Below are positions 51,648 to 59,283 of a stretch of 64,000 nucleotides of DNA, in pieces. A program made the translations under genes and the position numbers. Source of the DNA: Planococcus halotolerans (GTDB lineage: Bacteria; Bacillota; Bacilli; Bacillales_A; Planococcaceae); contig NZ_QLZR01000003.1 in NCBI RefSeq assembly GCF_003289955.1, positions 62,001 through 126,000 on the forward strand, given 5' to 3'. Below the pieces are notes generated by a model. It did not search any database and had not been told where the DNA came from. It saw only the letters and a program-made list of their open reading frames with translations. Every line of letters begins with the position of its first letter. Position 1 is the stretch's first letter.

Positions 51648-51691
51648 TCTGGATTGGTGAATGGAAACTTAATATTAAAGGGGGAGTACGG

Positions 51692-53041
51692 ATGGAGAAG
51701 CAAGGTATTAAAAATGCAGTAGGCAAAGACGAAGCATTAGCGGCAATTCCAGCAGATAAACGTCAGCACTGGCTGACTCCTGCAATGATTTTTGGCGGAC
51801 TTGAATTTACAATTCCAGTTTTAATGGTAGGAGCTACACTTGCTGGAGCATTTGGCATGTCACAAATTTTCTGGATCCTGCTGGTATCCCTTTTCGTTGT
51901 CCAATGGGCAGGAAATGCGGTTGCCGGTTATATGGGCGCCAAAACTGGTCGCTCATCTTCTGTAATTGCCCGCACCAGTTTTGGTGCAGCCCAAGCAAGA
52001 TTCATCGTGGGCGTCACAATCTTCATCGTCTCTCTCGGATGGTGGGCATTGCAAACCGCTGTGGCAGGGAATGCTATTTCGGCCATGTTGGGAATCGATT
52101 ATCAAAACGAAATTATCCCTTGGGCAATTGTCACAATCATCGTCGGATTATTGTTTGCAATTCCTTCTATCATTGGGTACGGCTCTATGAAGTGGACGGA
52201 TTATGTAGCTGTTCCGGCTGGTCTTCTATTGATTATTGGCGGTATTTTCTACGCTCTTCAGAATACAGGCTTCAGCACAATTATGGCTTGGCGACCTGAA
52301 CCTTCAATGACTTTTTTAGCAGCGCTCAGCCTGATTATCGGAATTAATGTTTCCCAATGGGTCATTGCATCAGATTATACACGTTACGCAAAACCAAAAG
52401 TAAAAGATAATATCCTGATACCACTGGGTATCATTGCTGTCGGATTTCCCTTGTTCTACGTTGGGGCCATCATGTCGGTCGGTGTCGGCGATGCGGATAT
52501 CGTTAACGTCATGATGAACCTCGGCTTTCCGGTATGGGGCTTCCTGATTCTGTGGTTCGCTACCTGGACAAGCCAATTGGTCAATAACTACAGTATGGGA
52601 CTGGCTATGGCGAACATTTTCAACGTGAACTCAAACAAGGGCCGTGCCATTCTGACATTAATCGGCACATTAATCGCCATCGTTATCGCACTTGCCGGAA
52701 TTCTGCAGTACTTCATGGATTTCCTGTACATGACCGCCTTAGTCTATCCGGCCATCGCTGGCATCATGATGTCTGACTTTTTCTTTATCCGTAAACAGCA
52801 ATGGGCAGATAATAAAGGTTGGAACTGGATGGCGACTATTGCACTCGTGGCGGGTGTCATGGTGGGTTATTTTACACAATATGTAAATTCTTTTGGGCTT
52901 CCTGCAGTTCAGTCACTCATTGCAGCAGGTATTGTTTACTTTGTTGCCATGAAAGTTAAAGCTGCAATTAAACCGGATCACTTTACAGTTCCGATTGAAA
53001 ACGAAGAAAAAGTGTTGAAAGAAAAAACAGAACCAGTATGA
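51692..53041 (+). CDS. NCS1-family permease (cytosine/purine/hydantoin transporter type)
   Basis: A 449-residue membrane transporter with about 12 helices. The opening WLTPAMIFGGLEFTIPVLMVG and FWATWTSQLVNNYSMGLAMANIF belong to the CodB branch of NCS1 (nucleobase-cation symport) carriers, which includes hydantoin carriers. GGGGGAGTACGG sets ATG 51692. As the last gene of the operon it is the likely importer of the cyclic amide used by HyuA/HyuB. Ends at a strong terminator. Confidence 0.92.
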   Translation: MEKQGIKNAVGKDEALAAIPADKRQHWLTPAMIFGGLEFTIPVLMVGATLAGAFGMSQIFWILLVSLFVVQWAGNAVAGYMGAKTGRSSSVIARTSFGAAQARFIVGVTIFIVSLGWWALQTAVAGNAISAMLGIDYQNEIIPWAIVTIIVGLLFAIPSIIGYGSMKWTDYVAVPAGLLLIIGGIFYALQNTGFSTIMAWRPEPSMTFLAALSLIIGINVSQWVIASDYTRYAKPKVKDNILIPLGIIAVGFPLFYVGAIMSVGVGDADIVNVMMNLGFPVWGFLILWFATWTSQLVNNYSMGLAMANIFNVNSNKGRAILTLIGTLIAIVIALAGILQYFMDFLYMTALVYPAIAGIMMSDFFFIRKQQWADNKGWNWMATIALVAGVMVGYFTQYVNSFGLPAVQSLIAAGIVYFVAMKVKAAIKPDHFTVPIENEEKVLKEKTEPV

Positions 53042-53048
53042 AATTTTA

Positions 53049-53092
53049 AAAAAGTCTCCGACAGATTGCAATTCTGTCGAAGACTTTTTTTA
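53049..53092 (+). terminator. Terminator of the hydantoinase-type operon
   Basis: AAAAAGTCTCCGACAGA / TCTGTCGAAGACTTTTTTT with one mismatched pair and a 7-base loop, ending in a T run. Confidence 0.92.
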
Positions 53093-53283
53093 TGCAAGCG
53101 AATCTTCTCCCATGACATCCAGCCGACAGGATAAACTTTCATTAAAATCATCGAAATGCAGACCTTCGTATCCACTCGAGTTACAGACGGGTGCGAAGGA
53201 TGGCTTCTTTCTGCTTTCAGATTTGGTTCTTCAAACTCTTCTCATTGAGCACATGTTGTTTTTGGATGGCAGTATCCTTAAAT

Positions 53284-53547
53284 CTAATAGTGCAATGCTT
53301 GCTGTGCGCGTTGCTGGTCTTTTTTTTACATATAGATCGTATTGGGCATTAGCAATTTCGTTGTTTCGCGTCAGCGGAATATGGGCTTCGGCCGACGGCC
53401 TAAACAGGTTGGCTGTCATTTTCCGTGCCAGATTGTATTGGAAGCCATGCTGGCTTAATTTGCTGGCGGCTTTAAAATACATGTCTTGATCAAAAGCGGT
53501 ATACACAAGATGTTTTTTTCGAAAAACAAAAATCGAATCAATCCCAT
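53284..53547 (-). pseudogene. Small conserved protein gene broken by two homopolymer frameshifts
   Basis: The minus strand encodes a protein in three pieces: MGLIRFLFF from ATG 53547, then HLVYTAFDQDMYFKAASKL...NAQYDLYVKK, then DQQRAQQALHY ending at 53284. The frame breaks at a 7-A tract (53513-53519; 8 As would restore it) and at an 8-A tract (53320-53327; 7 As would restore it). AAAGGAAATGGTTAGA precedes the ATG. Proteins of this layout (VYT..D...Y...KL...YD.YVKK) are, as I recall, small unknown proteins of Bacillales. Either a decaying gene or two sequencing errors. Confidence 0.6.
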
Positions 53548-53571
53548 TCTAACCATTTCCTTTCTTCAAAA

Positions 53572-53733
53572 CTAACGTCTGCGCAGCTCCTCAGCAATCT
53601 GCTTCAAATAAGCATTCCGCTCCTTCGTCAAATTCACCCACATAATAACTACATAAATCGCAATCACAATTGGCAATAAAGATAATAAAAGTCCAATAAT
53701 CGGAAATACCGTAATCATTCCGTCGCCCATCAT
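53572..53733 (-). CDS. Small membrane protein (53 residues)
   Basis: A short frame of 53 residues starting MMGDGMITVFP with one membrane helix (about residues 8-31, IIGLLLSLLPIVIAIYVVIMWV) and a charged tail (NLTKERNAYLKQIAEELRRR). GGAGGGATGAATT precedes ATG 53733. The tail looks like an amphipathic helix, as in small Bacillales membrane peptides that bind partners. The function is unknown. Confidence 0.7.
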   Translation of the reverse strand: MMGDGMITVFPIIGLLLSLLPIVIAIYVVIMWVNLTKERNAYLKQIAEELRRR

Positions 53734-53793
53734 AATTCATCCCTCCTTATACTTACTATACGTAAGCCTTTGGCAAATGTTTCAGAAATACGG

Positions 53794-53827
53794 AAAAAGC
53801 ATTCCCATACATAGGGAATGCTTTCAT
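53794..53827. terminator. Bidirectional terminator
   Basis: AAAAAGCATTCCC / GGGAATGCTTT with loop ATACATA. It serves the leftward gene ending at 53829. Confidence 0.85.
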
Positions 53828-53828
53828 A

Positions 53829-54176
53829 TCAAACTGGCTCCGACGATTCTTCCTCCGGCGTACCCAGCCGATCCGTCAACGTTCTGTAAATATCATCAAA
53901 ATGTCGGTCTTCGTACCACATCTCACTGTACGAAGCGGAGCGGATAATCGCTTTCTTATCAACTTTCACAACTTCGATCTGCACCGAATTGCTCTTGCCC
54001 GTCTCATCAATCTCGCGCTGTTTTTCCTTCATGAATGCATCCGCATCGCGCGGCTCATACTTCCGGAACGTCTCCACCACTTCATTGAAAACCGTAATCG
54101 TATCTTCCTCACTCTTGAACAGCCAATAATAATCCTTCTTCGCACTCGCCAGGTGCAAATTCAATTGATAATGCAT
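53829..54176 (-). CDS. Hypothetical soluble protein
   Basis: A 115-residue acidic protein without signal or membrane segment. The start GAAGGAGGACAATAC before ATG 54176 is strong; the frame continues upstream through the repeat array, but this is not coding. It contains KDYYWLFKSEEDTITVFNEVVETFRKYEP and ends acidic. No family recognised. Confidence 0.65.
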   Translation of the reverse strand: MHYQLNLHLASAKKDYYWLFKSEEDTITVFNEVVETFRKYEPRDADAFMKEKQREIDETGKSNSVQIEVVKVDKKAIIRSASYSEMWYEDRHFDDIYRTLTDRLGTPEEESSEPV

Positions 54177-54322
54177 GTATTGTCCTCCTTCGGGAATAAA
54201 AAACGTATTTTCAGTATGTTGTTCTATACCCGAATTTGGAGGGGGAAACCTTATTCCAGAGAGTGGGGAAGTGAAAGGGAGGGTAGCTGAATAAGAATGT
54301 AGCACTGTTAGGTAAAGGACGT

Positions 54323-54414
54323 TATACGTGAGGTGAATTATTTTATACGACAACAAAACGATTCTATACGACACAATAATCACGTTATACGATAACAAAC
54401 CCATTCTATATGGC
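54323..54414 (-). repeat. Family A 21-bp phased array (sixth locus)
   Basis: Minus orientation, cores TATACGTG, TATACGAC, TATACGAC, TATACGAT and TATATGGC at 54323, 54344, 54365, 54386 and 54407, period 21. First and last units are degenerate as in other arrays. It lies between two divergent genes and has no hairpin module. Confidence 0.82.
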
Positions 54415-54579
54415 ACACATACACCAGAATGCCAGCACCAAACAGCAGCCGCTTCATGATATGAGAGATTGCTGTAAAAACACTGGACTCTCACCCAGAA
54501 ATGAGGGATAGTTTATAGTTAAATGATGCATCCAGCAGAAATGATCATTTTTAAACCTTACTGAATTGGAGATGTGAAA

Positions 54580-55359
54580 ATGACAAATCTTGTGAAGGAA
54601 GTTTCCGAAAAGATCACAGAAGCACATGAAGCGGGGGAAGCCACCGAATTTATTCGCCATCAATATACGGTGGATGAAAAGACGGCTTATGCTGTGCAGG
54701 ATACAGTGGTCAGCGCATTGAGTGCGGCTGGGCAAGGCGAACTTGCCGGGTATAAGATCAGTATGACCAGTGCAGCGACGCAAGCGATTGCGAATACGCA
54801 TGAGCCGGCATATGGAACGTTGCTGACGTCGCATCTGCTGAAAAGCGGGGAGACGGTTTCGCTATCAAGCCTGTTTTCGCCGCTGATTGAAACCGAGATC
54901 ATGTTCATCTTAACGGAAGATCTTTCTGCAGGAGCAGACGAGGAAGAGGTTTTAAGGAAAAGCAAGATTGCCGCCGGCATTGAAATTCCGGATTCGCGGT
55001 ATAAAGATTGGTTCCCTAATTTCTCTTTGGCTGATTTGATTTGTGATAACACAGCGGTCGGACGAGTGGTTGTTTCAGAACCTGTGGACCCGCCGTCCTT
55101 CGAGGAATTGGCGAATATCCAGATGGAACTTTTCCATAACGGCGCAAAAATTAGCGAAGGAACGGCTTCTGCCGTGTTGGACAATCCCGCTTCAGCTGTT
55201 GCCTGGCTGTCCCGGAAGCTGGCGGCCAACGGGAAAGCCTTAACAAAAGGCATGGTGATTTCATCAGGTACATTCATCTCGCCGCTCGTTGCCGAAGAAG
55301 GCACCTATACGGTGAAATACTCCAATTTAGGACAAGTGGAAATTACTTTTACAGCGTAA
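54580..55359 (+). CDS. 2-keto-4-pentenoate hydratase-like protein (fumarylacetoacetase superfamily)
   Basis: A 259-residue enzyme of the MhpD type, which adds water to 2-keto-4-pentenoate or related enols. Family features are YKISMTSAATQAIANTHEPAYGTLL near residues 51-75, the metal-binding ETEIMFILTEDL near 104 and AAGIEIPDSRY near 132. The length is right. ATG 54580 is eight bases from GGAG; GTG 54574 is less likely. No meta-cleavage or other aromatic-degradation gene is nearby, so its substrate here is uncertain. Confidence 0.88.
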   Translation: MTNLVKEVSEKITEAHEAGEATEFIRHQYTVDEKTAYAVQDTVVSALSAAGQGELAGYKISMTSAATQAIANTHEPAYGTLLTSHLLKSGETVSLSSLFSPLIETEIMFILTEDLSAGADEEEVLRKSKIAAGIEIPDSRYKDWFPNFSLADLICDNTAVGRVVVSEPVDPPSFEELANIQMELFHNGAKISEGTASAVLDNPASAVAWLSRKLAANGKALTKGMVISSGTFISPLVAEEGTYTVKYSNLGQVEITFTA

Positions 55360-55379
55360 TAAAATCGATCGTACATACT

Positions 55380-55419
55380 ACAGAACTCTGCACCAATCCA
55401 TGAGCAGGGTTCTGTATTT
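55380..55419 (+). terminator. Terminator of the hydratase gene
   Basis: CAGAACTCTGC / GCAGGGTTCTG with a 9-base loop is followed by TATTTTTTG. Confidence 0.85.
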
Positions 55420-55426
55420 TTTGCGC

Positions 55427-55484
55427 AAAAAAACACCTCCGAATCGGTACAAGTTTAAACTTTACCAGCCCGGAGGTGTTTTTA
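55427..55484 (-). terminator. Terminator of the SDR gene
   Basis: On the minus strand AAAAACACCTCCG / CGGAGGTGTTTTT encloses a partly pairing 29-base loop (AAAGTTTAAACTT is itself palindromic). Confidence 0.88.
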
Positions 55485-55497
55485 TTGTTCTATACTT

Positions 55498-56214
55498 TTA
55501 CGGATTCGTCGACCAAAGTCCAGCCGATTTCAACAGCACGCGCGGGTGCAGTTTCAACTGGGCAACCATCATTTGCGCCATATCTTCAGGCTGCATCACT
55601 TTGTCCGGATTGCCGTCCGTCAAATTCGAATCGATCGCAAGGTCAGTCGCAACTGTGCTTGGCGTCAAGGCAGTCACACGGATATTGTGCTTTCTGACTT
55701 CCAGCATCAATGATTCCGTCAATCCCATCAAGCCGAATTTCGATGCGCTGTATGCACTTGTTACCGGTGCGCCTTTTTGTCCGGCTGTCGATGAAATATT
55801 GATGATTTCGCCAGACTCGCGTTCGATCATTTGCGGCAGGACAGCACGCGTCACGTAATAAACGCCCATCAGGTTTGTATCGATGATGCCTTTCCATTCG
55901 CCAGGCGACAGCTCAAGGAACTTACCGAATTTGCCGATGCCGGCGTTGTTGATCAGAATATCGATCGATCCAAGTTCTTCTGTTATATGTTGAACTGCTG
56001 CATTGACCGCTTCCATATCCGCGACGTCCGCCACAGCGAATACCGTTTTCACTCCGTATTGCTCAAGCTCCGCAGCCACTTTCTCCAAATTGGCCGCCGT
56101 GCGTCCGACCAGCCCCACATTGATGCCTTCCGCTGCGAAAGCGATGGCCGTAGCCCGGCCGATCCCTTTACCGGCTCCTGTAATTAATGCGTTTTTACCT
56201 TTAACGTTTTGCAT
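55498..56214 (-). CDS. Short-chain dehydrogenase, 3-ketoacyl-ACP reductase (FabG)-like
   Basis: A 238-residue classical SDR. The NAD(P) loop is [11 protein letters not shown] near residues 10-20; NNAG is near 86-89. The catalytic Ser lies in [10 protein letters not shown] near 138, and Y-x-x-x-K is in SAYSASKFG near 151-159. The C-terminal part is [29 protein letters not shown] before ATG 56214 sets the start. Although similar to FabG, it is alone and far from fatty-acid genes, so it more likely reduces another keto compound. Confidence 0.92.
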   Translation of the reverse strand: MQNVKGKNALITGAGKGIGRATAIAFAAEGINVGLVGRTAANLEKVAAELEQYGVKTVFAVADVADMEAVNAAVQHITEELGSIDILINNAGIGKFGKFLELSPGEWKGIIDTNLMGVYYVTRAVLPQMIERESGEIINISSTAGQKGAPVTSAYSASKFGLMGLTESLMLEVRKHNIRVTALTPSTVATDLAIDSNLTDGNPDKVMQPEDMAQMMVAQLKLHPRVLLKSAGLWSTNP

Positions 56215-56303
56215 ATTGAACAGCTCCTCTAATATCAATCAGTTTCGTAATCTAGTGTAGCAAAGAGGGCAGGTGGAAATCCAAACGGAGAACTTGGGAG
56301 CAA

Positions 56304-56337
56304 TAAAAAAGGACAGCAGAGTGGAGATCTGCTGTCG
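56304..56337 (-). terminator. Terminator of the CTG-start membrane gene
   Basis: GACAGCAGA / TCTGCTGTC with loop TCTCCAC, followed on the minus strand by CTTTTTT. A near-identical hairpin lies at 57934-57967. Confidence 0.82.
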
Positions 56338-56389
56338 GTGGAAAATTATTTTGTTGTTCATACCAATCCTTTTTCAATTGAGAAAAAAA

Positions 56390-56941
56390 TTATTCAATCA
56401 AATTATCGGCATCATCATAAAATGATAAATCCACAGGAAAAGCTCTTTCCACGTCACTTGGTATCTTTGCAGATTGCAAAAACGTTTGTTCATTCGAAAT
56501 ATCGAATGTAACATCATACTCATTACTTAGAGCAGTCGCTAAAATATGGTCAATCTTCAAATCAGGATTTTCGCCGTATAAAACCAAATATTCTCCTTTA
56601 TTGGTCTCAATGACTTGATAAGACGAATTATAAATTCCAGAGCCGTATCCGGCAACATCAATCTTAAATTTTCCATTTAACCCCTTTAATAAACGAGCAT
56701 AACCGTAATCTCCATTATCTAATTGAAAAAGAATGATATGGGAAGTGGTATCCTCTATCTGTTTCACCTGTAATACTTCTGGATTGAGTTCTTCACTAGG
56801 TGGCCTGTTCAACCAGGTCTCTAGATTGGATTGAATAGATGCGTCATTATCTTCAATATGATATTCATTCATATAATAAATAGAAAATCCTAATATTGCT
56901 ATGGCAAACATAGAAATAAAGAGGAGAAATTTCTTGTTCAG
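56390..56941 (-). CDS. Hypothetical membrane-anchored protein with a likely CTG start
   Basis: A 183-residue protein. The first ATG in frame (56911) has no ribosome site and would remove the basic N-terminus. CTG 56941, seven bases after AAGGAGG, gives a normal membrane anchor (NKKFLLFISMFAIAILGFSIYYM), so an unusual CTG start is inferred. The outside domain contains GNDG/LDNGDYGYARLL and KIDVAGYGSGIYN. No family recognised. Next to it lies a small two-helix membrane gene in the same orientation. Confidence 0.6.
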   Translation of the reverse strand: MNKKFLLFISMFAIAILGFSIYYMNEYHIEDNDASIQSNLETWLNRPPSEELNPEVLQVKQIEDTTSHIILFQLDNGDYGYARLLKGLNGKFKIDVAGYGSGIYNSSYQVIETNKGEYLVLYGENPDLKIDHILATALSNEYDVTFDISNEQTFLQSAKIPSDVERAFPVDLSFYDDADNLIE

Positions 56942-57009
56942 ACAAATGCCTCCTTTAGGAATAAACTTAACTTAGCAAAGATTCTATTCTGTTCACCTGA
57001 TGACCTGTA

Positions 57010-57204
57010 TCATTTTTTATTGGAAAAGAACCCTACACCTGTGTATTTCATCATTCCCCAAGCACTGATAGCAGTCATAATAAGACCTGCAATCAAAATA
57101 TAGATAGTAAATTCTCCTGATCTCTGCATCAAAAAATCCATCAATGCAATAACAATAAGCGCTGCGCTGATTCCCGTCGTAACACCCCAAAATAACCGTT
57201 TCAC
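57010..57204 (-). CDS. Small membrane protein
   Basis: A 64-residue protein with two membrane helices (about residues 4-24 and 33-51). The start is GTG preceded by AAAGAGGCGGCTAAAT. It shares orientation with the CTG-start gene downstream (68 bases apart). No family recognised. Confidence 0.55.
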   Translation of the reverse strand: MKRLFWGVTTGISAALIVIALMDFLMQRSGEFTIYILIAGLIMTAISAWGMMKYTGVGFFSNKK

Positions 57205-57251
57205 ATTTAGCCGCCTCTTTCTTTTAAAGCTTGACTGATTTTATTACAAAC

Positions 57252-57611
57252 TCAAAGAATTCCCAACTCTTTCTGCTGCTTATGCTTAATATCGATATAC
57301 TCTTGCCCATACTTGGGGTTGATATTCTCGAATTTGCTCATTCGAAAACCCCATTCCTTGATAGAAAAAGTAAACATCCCATTTTTGATGGCAGGATCGT
57401 TTTCAGCAAAAGCTATTGCATCTTCTTCAGTTTCCGCATCGAATACAATGGCGCCACCTGAAAAATCCATGAATGGACCGGCCATTATAACATCGCCCTT
57501 ATCGAACGCTTGCTGTACATATACTGCGTGTTCCGGCATAAACGGCTGGTTGTGGAGGGCTGTGTCCTTCTTCCAATTCGGACCTGAAGCCAATAAAATT
57601 AAGAACCTCAA
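57252..57611 (-). CDS. YciI-like family protein
   Basis: A 119-residue protein of the YciI-like dimeric alpha/beta barrel (DABB) fold. It has MRFLILLASGPNWKKD at the start, the conserved His in FMPEHAVYVQQAFDKGDVIMAGPFMD near residues 24-49 and the FAENDPAIKNGMFTFSIKEW block near 70. The start is TTG with GAGGAAATCA. Relatives include chlorohydrolase-like domains and muconolactone isomerase folds; the reaction here is unknown. Confidence 0.88.
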   Translation of the reverse strand: MRFLILLASGPNWKKDTALHNQPFMPEHAVYVQQAFDKGDVIMAGPFMDFSGGAIVFDAETEEDAIAFAENDPAIKNGMFTFSIKEWGFRMSKFENINPKYGQEYIDIKHKQQKELGIL

Positions 57612-58092
57612 ATGATTTCCTCCTCAAGAGTTGTTTCTTGTAAGCAAATTAAACAGTAATTCATTTGTAGATATAAGGCTTAAGTTGATTGCTTCACTGA
57701 TACTGCAGCTGAAGTTTTTCAACCGGCGCAAAGCCTTGTGTCTTCTTAAATTTCATATTGGGCTCGAAGTTAGATATAGAATCGGAGCAATCGATCCAAT
57801 CATTCCCTTATGTAAATTGTAAGCATATTAACCAAGTAAAGGAAGTATATTATTATTTTAATTGTTGAAGAATCAATTGAGGCATCCATCATTCTTGCCC
57901 AATCTTCCTGCTGTATGACTTTGTCCTTTTCAACAAAAAAGACAGCAGAATGAAAATCTGCTGTCAGCGGCCATACTAACCGATTAATATGAAATCTCCA
58001 TGGTAGGGATCTCCGAAAAAGAGGGGTTTACCGGCTGCAGTCACTTATTGAGTGTCTGCATATCGGCCGATATTACACATTAAACACAGTTG
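57612..58092. other. 480 bp without a recognisable gene
   Basis: It contains the promoter side of the YciI gene, A+T-rich DNA, and at 57860-57931 on the minus strand a short stretch reading KDKVIQQEDWARMMD. This resembles the SDR ending [13 protein letters not shown] and may be a relic. A terminator hairpin follows at 57934. Bases 57968-58092 show nothing else. Confidence 0.35.
57934..57967 (-). terminator. Terminator of the VanY-LysM gene
   Basis: GACAGCAGA / TCTGCTGTC with loop TTTTCATT and a T run on the minus strand. Same stem as 56304-56337. Confidence 0.75.
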
Positions 58093-59283
58093 TTATTCGA
58101 CGATCTCTGCATAGTTTTTCGAAACATAACCGTCCGGTATCTGATACATATTGGTAGTTTCGCCAAGAAGCTCTACTCGTTCTCCGTTATACAGGACCCC
58201 ATTTCTTGAGTCGACAGTGAAGTCAGGAGTGCTGTGGATCCAGACATTGCCGGTCGCTACTACATATTGCTCTCCATTCTGATTATCAGAAGATGTAGGA
58301 ATCGTCAGTGTTGTTCCGATGCTGAGATATCTCGGAGAAATATCCGGGTTGGCATCCATCAACTCCTGCACGGTTACATCACTATAGTTGCTGGCGATAC
58401 CCCAGAAAGTGTCTCCCGCTTTGACTGTATAACTGGTTCCTTCATTGGGTTGGTCGGGATTCGTCGAACCATCGCCAGGCAAAAGGATTTGATCCCCGAT
58501 CTGCAAAGTGAGCGGATCGAAATCGGGGTTTAACGCAAGAAGTTGGTCAACTGTTGTTCCATGGTCATTTGCAATTTTCCAGAATGTATCTCCGGCTTGG
58601 ATCGTATAGGTTCTTGTACCATCCGAAGAATCCTGGGAAAGATATTCTTCAAGCGTCAGGTTATTTGCCGCAATCTCTGCCGCGTGGTCGGCACCGACAT
58701 AACGCAGGTGCCACGGCTCATATTGATAGCCTGTTATATGCTGTTTTCCTTCAGGGTAGCGGACGATGAAGCCATAGTTTGCCGCATTGTTTTCTACCCA
58801 TTGGCCTTCCGTCGTATCACCAAAAGATTGAACCAGCTCATAATTAACTGAAGCACTTGTTACATCCATTACCAATCCGGTCTGGTGTTCACTTTCGCCG
58901 GGTTTTGCACTGATTTGGTTAGCACGTTCTTCTCCGTATCTGTTTACCCAGTACTGATAAAGATCTGCTTGATAGTCATAGGAGCGATAACCGGATGCTG
59001 CATACAATTGCACGCCGTCATTGCTCGCTGCGGCAAACATTTCTTCAAGGGCGTTGGCTGAATGCTGCTGCATTGACTCTCTATCTGAAGAGAATGAAAC
59101 ATTTGGATAAACAAGGTTATCCGGAACATAGTCTGCAGAAAGGGAGTTTTCTTTATTGACCAGAAGGATCTCGTCTTTTTCATGGGCCAAAGCCGTCATT
59201 GGCAGGAAAAGTGACAAGAGCAGGGTAACCATCCCCAAGAAAATGAATGGCCTGCAAGTGAAAATTCCAGCTGAATTTCTCAT
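58093..59283 (-). CDS. Secreted D-alanyl-D-alanine carboxypeptidase (VanY) with two LysM domains and SH3-like end
   Basis: A 396-residue exported cell-wall enzyme. The signal peptide ends near TALA (residues 1-33). The VanY (M15B) domain has SGYRSYDYQ near 97, the zinc site in SEHQTGLVMDV near 131-141 and EPWHLRYVG near 190. Two LysM repeats follow (YTIQAGDTFWKIANDHG and YTVKAGDTFWGIASNYS), then an SH3-like domain (VATGNVWIHSTPDF..GYVSKNYAEI). It trims the terminal D-Ala of stem peptides while bound to peptidoglycan. Single gene. Confidence 0.93.
   Translation of the reverse strand: MRNSAGIFTCRPFIFLGMVTLLLSLFLPMTALAHEKDEILLVNKENSLSADYVPDNLVYPNVSFSSDRESMQQHSANALEEMFAAASNDGVQLYAASGYRSYDYQADLYQYWVNRYGEERANQISAKPGESEHQTGLVMDVTSASVNYELVQSFGDTTEGQWVENNAANYGFIVRYPEGKQHITGYQYEPWHLRYVGADHAAEIAANNLTLEEYLSQDSSDGTRTYTIQAGDTFWKIANDHGTTVDQLLALNPDFDPLTLQIGDQILLPGDGSTNPDQPNEGTSYTVKAGDTFWGIASNYSDVTVQELMDANPDISPRYLSIGTTLTIPTSSDNQNGEQYVVATGNVWIHSTPDFTVDSRNGVLYNGERVELLGETTNMYQIPDGYVSKNYAEIVE

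Noticed and set aside
53112..53489. Plus-strand open frame of 125 codons
   Set aside because: It is antisense to the frameshifted small gene, whose minus-strand protein has the convincing composition; no ribosome site precedes the plus frame.
57631..57822. 63-codon plus-strand frame after the YciI gene
   Set aside because: No ribosome site, low-complexity composition and no neighbouring support.
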